Origin: Amycolatopsis camponoti
GTDB lineage: Bacteria > Actinomycetota > Actinomycetes > Mycobacteriales > Pseudonocardiaceae
Direction of reading: 5' to 3'
DNA length: 64,000 nt
Assembly: GCF_902497555.1 (NCBI RefSeq)
Contig: NZ_CABVGP010000003.1
Location: 1,550,001-1,614,000, forward strand
Part shown: positions 58,287 to 64,000 of the stretch, one piece after another
Layout: each line of letters starts with the position of its first letter
How positions within the stretch are numbered: position 1 is the stretch's first letter
The notes under the pieces: generated by a model
What the model saw: the letters and a program-made list of their open reading frames with translations, nothing else
What the model was told of the DNA's origin: nothing
The model's database searches: none
Translations under genes and position numbers: made by a program

Positions 58287-58417
58287 AACCCCTCACCGCG
58301 CGCGGGCATTAAGGGACTCTCCTGAACGTCCGCTAGCACCGACGAAGGAACATTCGGGGGTCGGCAGCCACGCCGGCCCCCGAGCACAAAGCGAAATCAG
58401 TCCAGGAGGACATTCCA

Positions 58418-59611
<1,194 letters not shown>

Positions 59612-59621
59612 TTTAACGCCA

Positions 59622-59648
59622 GACCCGGGGGCAATACACCCCCGGGTC
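59622..59648 (+). terminator. Terminator of the str operon
   Basis: A perfect 10-base stem (GACCCGGGGG / CCCCCGGGTC) with a seven-base loop, starting ten bases after the tuf stop. Confidence 0.85.
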
Positions 59649-59694
59649 AGGGGCGTCAAATCACGTGTGCGACACTATTCAGGTTGCTCGTCCT

Positions 59695-59728
59695 GGGGCG
59701 GCCGACCCTTCAAGGGTCCGGCCGCCCT
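59695..59728 (+). other. GC-rich hairpin upstream of rpsJ
   Basis: GGGGCGGCCGACCC pairs with GGGTCCGGCCGCCC around TTCAA with one bulge. It lies after the tuf terminator. It may be a second terminator or an attenuator of the S10 transcript. Confidence 0.55.
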
Positions 59729-59802
59729 GGTGCGAGTGGCCACGGTCCGCCGAGCCTCTTCCTTCGGGTAGGCGAGCGGGCAAAGGCAGTGAGACGGCGT
59801 TC

Positions 59803-59830
59803 TTGCAAAAGCGCAGCCGGCTCATAGCCT
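59803..59830 (+). promoter_or_regulatory. Candidate S10 operon promoter
   Basis: TTGCAA, a 16-base spacer, then TAGCCT. The -35 box matches TTGACA at four positions and the -10 box is TA-rich at its first positions. It is about 190 bases upstream of rpsJ. Confidence 0.45.
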
Positions 59831-60017
59831 CCTCACGTTGAGGAAGACCAGGCAAGACGACGATCCCGCGGGATCCGTCTGTGCGTCGGGCGCGACACGC
59901 CCGACCGCGTGGACCGGGGACAGGGCCGTTGAACTGCGGAAACCCAGGCCAAAGTGGAGACACGGCGGCGGGGTTTGTGAGATAGCGGCACGAGACGACA
60001 AGGAACGAGCAGCCACC

Positions 60018-60323
60018 ATGGCGGGACAGAAGATCCGCATCCGGCTCAAGGCCTACGACCACGAGGCGATCGACACCTCGGCGCGCAAGATCGTCGAGAC
60101 GGTCACGCGCACCGGCGCCCGGGTTGTCGGGCCGGTGCCGCTGCCCACCGAGAAGAACGTTTACTGCGTCATCCGCTCGCCGCACAAGTACAAGGACTCG
60201 CGCGAGCACTTCGAGATGCGCACGCACAAGCGTCTGATCGACATCCTCGACCCGACGCCGAAGACGGTCGACGCGCTCATGCGCATCGACCTGCCGGCGA
60301 GCGTCGACGTCAACATCCAGTAG
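60018..60323 (+). CDS. rpsJ: Ribosomal protein uS10
   Basis: Protein of 101 residues, [29 protein letters not shown] to the end. [40 protein letters not shown] is the conserved core. It is in the 30S head and also acts in Nus-type antitermination complexes. The ATG follows GAGC near 60008. First gene of the S10 operon, 33 bases ahead of rplC. Confidence 0.98.
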   Translation: MAGQKIRIRLKAYDHEAIDTSARKIVETVTRTGARVVGPVPLPTEKNVYCVIRSPHKYKDSREHFEMRTHKRLIDILDPTPKTVDALMRIDLPASVDVNIQ

Positions 60324-60356
60324 TAGCGGCGGGCGAGCGGCGGAGATAAGAGACTC

Positions 60357-61013
60357 ATGTCTGACAGGCAGATGAAGGGCATCCTGGGCACCAAGCTCGG
60401 CATGACCCAGGTCTTCGACGAACAGAACCGGGTTGTCCCGGTCACCGTCGTGAAGGCCGGTCCGAACGTGGTCACCCAGGTTCGGACCCAGGAGAAGGAC
60501 GGCTACAAGGCCGTGCAGCTGGCGTTCGGCGCGGTCGACCCGCGCAAGGTGAACAAGCCGCGCACCGGCCACTACGACAAGGCGGGCGTGACGCCGCGCC
60601 GGTTCCTCGCCGAGCTGCGCACCACCGACGCCGAGACCTACGAGGTCGGGCAGGAGATCACCGCCGAGGTGTTCGCCGCCGGCGTCGAGGTCGACGTGAC
60701 CGGTACCAGCAAGGGCAAGGGCTACGCGGGCGTCATGAAGCGCCACGGTTTCAAGGGCCAGGGCGCGAGCCACGGTGCCCAGGCCGTGCACCGCAAGCCG
60801 GGTTCGATCGGTGGCTGCGCCACCCCCGGCCGCGTCTTCAAGGGCCTGCGCATGGCGGGCCGGATGGGCAACGACCGGGTCACCACGCAGAACCTGACCG
60901 TGCACGCCGTGCGTGCCGAGGACGGCCTGCTGCTGATCAAGGGCGCCGTGCCCGGTCCCAAGGGCGGCCTGCTGTTCGTGCGCAGCGCCGCGAAGGGTGG
61001 TAACTCCGAATGA
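60357..61013 (+). CDS. rplC: Ribosomal protein uL3
   Basis: Protein of 218 residues. [37 protein letters not shown], the central [23 protein letters not shown] and [22 protein letters not shown] are all family landmarks. It contacts the peptidyl transferase centre. Its stop overlaps rplD by four bases. Confidence 0.98.
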   Translation: MSDRQMKGILGTKLGMTQVFDEQNRVVPVTVVKAGPNVVTQVRTQEKDGYKAVQLAFGAVDPRKVNKPRTGHYDKAGVTPRRFLAELRTTDAETYEVGQEITAEVFAAGVEVDVTGTSKGKGYAGVMKRHGFKGQGASHGAQAVHRKPGSIGGCATPGRVFKGLRMAGRMGNDRVTTQNLTVHAVRAEDGLLLIKGAVPGPKGGLLFVRSAAKGGNSE

Positions 61014-61699
61014 CAAGCGTCGAGCTGAAGACCCCGGCCGGTAAAGCCGACGGCACCGTGGACCTCCCCGAGGAGATCTTCGACGTGCAGGCCAATGTCG
61101 CGCTGATGCACCAGGTGGTGGTGGCCCAGCAGGCCGCGGCGCGCCAGGGCACGCACGACACGAAGACCCGTGGTGAGGTCTCCGGTGGCGGCAAGAAGCC
61201 GTACCGGCAGAAGGGCACCGGCCGTGCCCGCCAGGGTTCGACCCGCGCGCCGCAGTTCGTCGGCGGTGGCGTCGTCCACGGCCCCACGCCGCGCGACTAC
61301 TCCCAGCGCACCCCGAAGAAGATGAAGGCCGCCGCTCTGCGTGGCGCCCTCTCCGACCGGGCGCGCGCCGGCCAGCTGCACATCGTCACCGAACTGGTGA
61401 CGGGTGAGAAGCCGTCGACCAAGGCCGCCAAGGCCGTTCTCGCCGCGGTGACGCAGGCGAAGCGCGTGCTCGTGGTGCTGCACCGGGACGACGAGTACAG
61501 CTGGGTTTCCCTGCGGAACCTGCCCGAGGTGCACCTGCTCTGGGCCGACCAGCTCAACACCTACGACGTGCTGGTCAACGACGACGTCGTGTTCACCAAG
61601 GCCGCGTACGACGTGTTCGTCGCCGGCCCCGCCCGCGGCAAGACCGTCAAGGCTTCCGCGCGGTCGGGCGAGGTCACGGAAGGGAGTGACGAGAAGTGA
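61010..61699 (+). CDS. rplD: Ribosomal protein uL4
   Basis: Protein of 229 residues. The RNA-binding loop is [39 protein letters not shown]. It lines the exit tunnel, and in E. coli is the repressor of the S10 operon. An ATG start overlapping rplC and a stop overlapping rplW indicate coupled translation. Confidence 0.98.
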   Translation: MTSVELKTPAGKADGTVDLPEEIFDVQANVALMHQVVVAQQAAARQGTHDTKTRGEVSGGGKKPYRQKGTGRARQGSTRAPQFVGGGVVHGPTPRDYSQRTPKKMKAAALRGALSDRARAGQLHIVTELVTGEKPSTKAAKAVLAAVTQAKRVLVVLHRDDEYSWVSLRNLPEVHLLWADQLNTYDVLVNDDVVFTKAAYDVFVAGPARGKTVKASARSGEVTEGSDEK

Positions 61700-62007
61700 G
61701 TTCGGTCGCCATTCCGGACCCCCGCGACATCCTGCTCGCGCCGGTCATCTCCGAGAAGTCCTACGGGCTGCTCGAGGACCACAAGTACACGTTCATCGTC
61801 CGCCCGGACGCCAACAAGACCCAGATCAAGATCGCGGTCGAGAAGGTGTTCGGCGTCAAGGTGGTCAGTGTCAACACGGCCAATCGCCAGGGCAAGCGGA
61901 AGCGGACTCGCGCAGGCTTCGGCAAGCGCAAGGACACCAAGCGCGCCATCGTGACTCTTTCGCCTGAAAGCAAGGCGATCGAGATCTTCGGCGGACCCAC
62001 CGCGTAA
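61696..62007 (+). CDS. rplW: Ribosomal protein uL23
   Basis: Protein of 103 residues from a GTG overlapping the rplD stop: [27 protein letters not shown]. The conserved [27 protein letters not shown] and [21 protein letters not shown] are seen. It is at the tunnel exit and docks the signal recognition particle and trigger factor. Confidence 0.98.
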   Translation: MSSVAIPDPRDILLAPVISEKSYGLLEDHKYTFIVRPDANKTQIKIAVEKVFGVKVVSVNTANRQGKRKRTRAGFGKRKDTKRAIVTLSPESKAIEIFGGPTA

Positions 62008-62022
62008 AGGACTGAGCTGACA

Positions 62023-62859
62023 ATGGGCATCCGCAAGTACAAGCCGACGACCCCGGGTCGTCGCGGTTCGAGCGTCTCGGACTTCGCCGAGATCACCCGC
62101 TCCACCCCGGAGAAGTCGCTGCTTCGTCCGCTGAGCGGTTCGGGCGGTCGCAACTCGTCCGGCAAGATCACCACCCGGCACAAGGGTGGCGGCCACAAGC
62201 GCGCTTACCGCGTCATCGACTTCCGTCGCAACGACAAGGACGGCATCCCCGCCAAGGTCGCGCACATCGAGTACGACCCCAACCGGTCCGCTCGCATCGC
62301 GCTGCTGCACTACGCCGACGGCGAGAAGCGCTACATCATCGCGCCGGAGAAGCTGCGCCAGGGTGACACGGTGGAGAACGGCCCCCGGGCCGACATCAAG
62401 CCGGGCAACAACCTGCCGCTGCGCAACATCCCGGTCGGTACCGTGATCCACGCGATCGAGCTCCGCCCCGGTGGCGGCGCGAAGATGGCGCGGTCCGCCG
62501 GCGCGAAGGTGCAGCTCGTCGCCAAGGACGGTCCGTACGCCCAGCTGCGTCTCCCCTCGGGCGAGATCCGCAACGTGGACGTGCGCAACCGCGCCACGAT
62601 CGGCGAGGTCGGCAACTCCGACCACGCCAACATCAACTGGGGCAAGGCCGGCCGCAACCGCTGGCGCGGCAAGCGCCCGACGGTCCGCGGTGTCGTCATG
62701 AACCCGGTCGACCACCCGCACGGTGGTGGCGAGGGCAAGACGTCCGGTGGTCGTCACCCCGTCAACCCGAACGGCAAGCCCGAAGGTCGTACGCGCCGGC
62801 GCAAGCCGAGCGACGCCCTCATCGTCCGCCGCCGGCGTACCGGCAAGAACAAGCGCTGA
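62023..62859 (+). CDS. rplB: Ribosomal protein uL2
   Basis: Protein of 278 residues: [45 protein letters not shown] and the C-terminal catalytic-centre loop [26 protein letters not shown], including the conserved His-Pro-His. It stabilises the large-subunit core. 15 bases after rplW and 18 before rpsS. Confidence 0.98.
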   Translation: MGIRKYKPTTPGRRGSSVSDFAEITRSTPEKSLLRPLSGSGGRNSSGKITTRHKGGGHKRAYRVIDFRRNDKDGIPAKVAHIEYDPNRSARIALLHYADGEKRYIIAPEKLRQGDTVENGPRADIKPGNNLPLRNIPVGTVIHAIELRPGGGAKMARSAGAKVQLVAKDGPYAQLRLPSGEIRNVDVRNRATIGEVGNSDHANINWGKAGRNRWRGKRPTVRGVVMNPVDHPHGGGEGKTSGGRHPVNPNGKPEGRTRRRKPSDALIVRRRRTGKNKR

Positions 62860-62877
62860 GCAGGGAGGTAGAACAAC

Positions 62878-63159
62878 ATGCCACGTAGCCTCAAGAAGGG
62901 CCCGTTCGTGGACGACCACCTGCTCAAGAAGGTGGACGCGCTGAACGAATCGGGCAAGAAGACCGTGATCAAGACCTGGTCGCGTCGTTCGACGATCATC
63001 CCGGATTTCCTGGGTCACACGATCGCCGTGCACGACGGCCGCAAGCACGTCCCGGTGTTCGTCACCGAGGCCATGGTGGGTCACAAGCTGGGCGAGTTCG
63101 CCCCGACGCGGACCTTCAAGGGTCACATCAAGGACGACCGCAAGTCGCGCCGCCGCTGA
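62878..63159 (+). CDS. rpsS: Ribosomal protein uS19
   Basis: Protein of 93 residues: [74 protein letters not shown]. It is a head protein near the A-site. RBS GGGAGG. It is followed by rplV after 29 bases. Confidence 0.98.
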   Translation: MPRSLKKGPFVDDHLLKKVDALNESGKKTVIKTWSRRSTIIPDFLGHTIAVHDGRKHVPVFVTEAMVGHKLGEFAPTRTFKGHIKDDRKSRRR

Positions 63160-63188
63160 GCGGGCACGAAACCAGACAGGAAGTAGCG

Positions 63189-63608
63189 ATGAACGCCCAG
63201 AACGACGTGACGACCGAGGCTGAACTGCCTACGGCGTACGCGCGGGCTCGCTTCGTCCGGGACTCGCCGACCAAGGTGCGCCGGGTGATCGAGCTCATCA
63301 AGGGACGTAGCGCCGCCGACGCCTTGGCCGTGCTCCGGTTCGCCCCGCAGGCGGCCAGCGAGCCGGTCGCGAAGGTGCTCGCCAGCGCCGTGGCCAACGC
63401 CGAGAACAACCTTCAGCTGGACCCGGAGACGCTCTGGGTCAAGAACGCGTACGCCGACGAGGGCCCCACCCTCAAGCGGATCCGCCCGCGGGCCCAGGGC
63501 CGTGCGTACCGGATCCGCAAGCGGACCAGCCACATCACCGTCGAGGTGGAGTCGCGTCCGGCCGTCGCGCAGAAGGCTCAGAGCAAGAAGAAGGCAGGTG
63601 GCCGGTAG
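63189..63608 (+). CDS. rplV: Ribosomal protein uL22
   Basis: Protein of 139 residues. After a short N-terminal extension, [22 protein letters not shown], the tunnel hairpin [22 protein letters not shown] is present. It spans the exit tunnel, and is one target of macrolide resistance. It shares one base with rpsC. C-terminal Lys-rich tail. Confidence 0.98.
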   Translation: MNAQNDVTTEAELPTAYARARFVRDSPTKVRRVIELIKGRSAADALAVLRFAPQAASEPVAKVLASAVANAENNLQLDPETLWVKNAYADEGPTLKRIRPRAQGRAYRIRKRTSHITVEVESRPAVAQKAQSKKKAGGR

Positions 63609-64000
63609 TGGGCCAGAAGATCAACCCGCACGGTTTCCGCCTGGGTATCACCACGGACTGGAAGTCGCGCTGGTACGCCGACAAGCAGTACGCCGAGTAC
63701 GTGGCCGAGGATGTCAAGATCCGCAAGCTCCTCGCCACGGGCATGGAGCGGGCCGGCATCTCCAAGGTCGAGATCGAGCGCACCCGTGACCGCGTCCGCG
63801 TGGACATCCACACCGCCCGGCCGGGCATCGTCATCGGCCGCCGCGGTGCGGAGGCCGACCGGATCCGCGGCGCGCTGGAGAAGCTGACCAAGAAGCAGGT
63901 CCAGCTGAACATCCTCGAGGTCAAGAACCCCGAGGCCGACGCCCAGCTGGTCGCCCAGGCGGTCGCGGAGCAGCTTTCCAACCGCGTGGCGTTCCGCCGC
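63608..64000 (+). CDS. rpsC: Ribosomal protein uS3, N-terminal part (cut by window edge)
   Basis: At least 131 residues from a [35 protein letters not shown], then the KH-domain motif [24 protein letters not shown]. It lines the mRNA entry tunnel. The C-terminal about half of the protein lies beyond the window. Confidence 0.97.
   Translation, partial: MGQKINPHGFRLGITTDWKSRWYADKQYAEYVAEDVKIRKLLATGMERAGISKVEIERTRDRVRVDIHTARPGIVIGRRGAEADRIRGALEKLTKKQVQLNILEVKNPEADAQLVAQAVAEQLSNRVAFRR

Larger units (their letters stand above)
59649..60017. other. S10 operon leader region
   Basis: A gap of about 370 bases upstream of rpsJ without a gene. It holds a large GC hairpin (59695-59728), a promoter-like pair (TTGCAA at 59803, 16-base spacer, TAGCCT at 59825), and an 8-base hairpin GTCGGGCG / CGCCCGAC (59885-59905). 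A long S10 leader is expected; whether it is autoregulated as in E. coli is unknown. Confidence 0.6.

Overview
The window is high-GC actinobacterial chromosome. It most resembles a Pseudonocardiaceae member such as Amycolatopsis. This rests on GC-rich third codon positions, frequent GTG and TTG starts, an actinobacterial gene order (rpmG-hadA-hadB, tRNA-Trp-secE-nusG-rplK-rplA, rplJ-rplL, rpoB-rpoC, rpsL-rpsG-fusA-tuf, the S10 operon), a complete mce lipid-import operon, and an HspR-type operator in front of lon. Genus assignment is inference. No insertion sequence, prophage, CRISPR array or broken gene was recognised.

Region 1 (1-3722): the 5' part of rfbA, a secreted sialidase-like beta-propeller, a lipoprotein, a HIT-family protein, yajQ and tRNA-Tyr with its own terminator. 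Region 2 (4038-8246): a tight three-gene cassette of a membrane FHA protein, a second FHA-like protein and a very unusual DUF4407-like membrane/coiled-coil/Ser-Thr kinase fusion. This is the best candidate for an undescribed signalling system in the window. Region 3 (8255-15610): lon with an HspR-like operator, a DUF574 methyltransferase, a GNAT acetyltransferase, and a large membrane GGDEF-EAL protein with a degenerate GGDEF site.

Region 4 (15691-25834): tRNA-Thr and tRNA-Met separated by GC hairpin repeats, rpmG-hadA-hadB, an SGNH hydrolase, a small conserved-looking protein, an LLM oxidoreductase, tRNA-Trp, secE, nusG, rplK, rplA, an alpha/beta hydrolase, a membrane-anchored protein, the L10 leader and rplJ-rplL. 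Region 5 (26123-37595): one translationally coupled mce operon running from its ATPase (mceG/mkl type), through two YrbE permeases and six Mce proteins, to two Mce-associated proteins. Most junctions overlap by four bases. Region 6 (37596-45874): the rpoB promoter region, rpoB, a strong spacer hairpin, rpoC and a terminator.

Region 7 (46004-54694): accessory genes. These are a secreted SdrD-B-like repeat protein, a secreted VanX-type dipeptidase, an Lrp/AsnC regulator divergent from an MFS transporter, a multi-zinc-ribbon protein, a GNAT protein, a small membrane protein, and a four-gene type VII secretion-like cassette (YbaB-like, EspC-like, large WXG protein, membrane protein). Region 8 (54695-64000): a cluster of short GC-rich repeats, then the str operon (rpsL, rpsG, fusA, tuf) and the S10 operon (rpsJ, rplC, rplD, rplW, rplB, rpsS, rplV, rpsC), cut by the window's right edge.

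How the parts relate: most of the window supplies translation, transcription and protein export (SecE). The mce operon is embedded between rplL and rpoB. The accessory genes are concerned with envelope traffic, secretion and membrane signalling.
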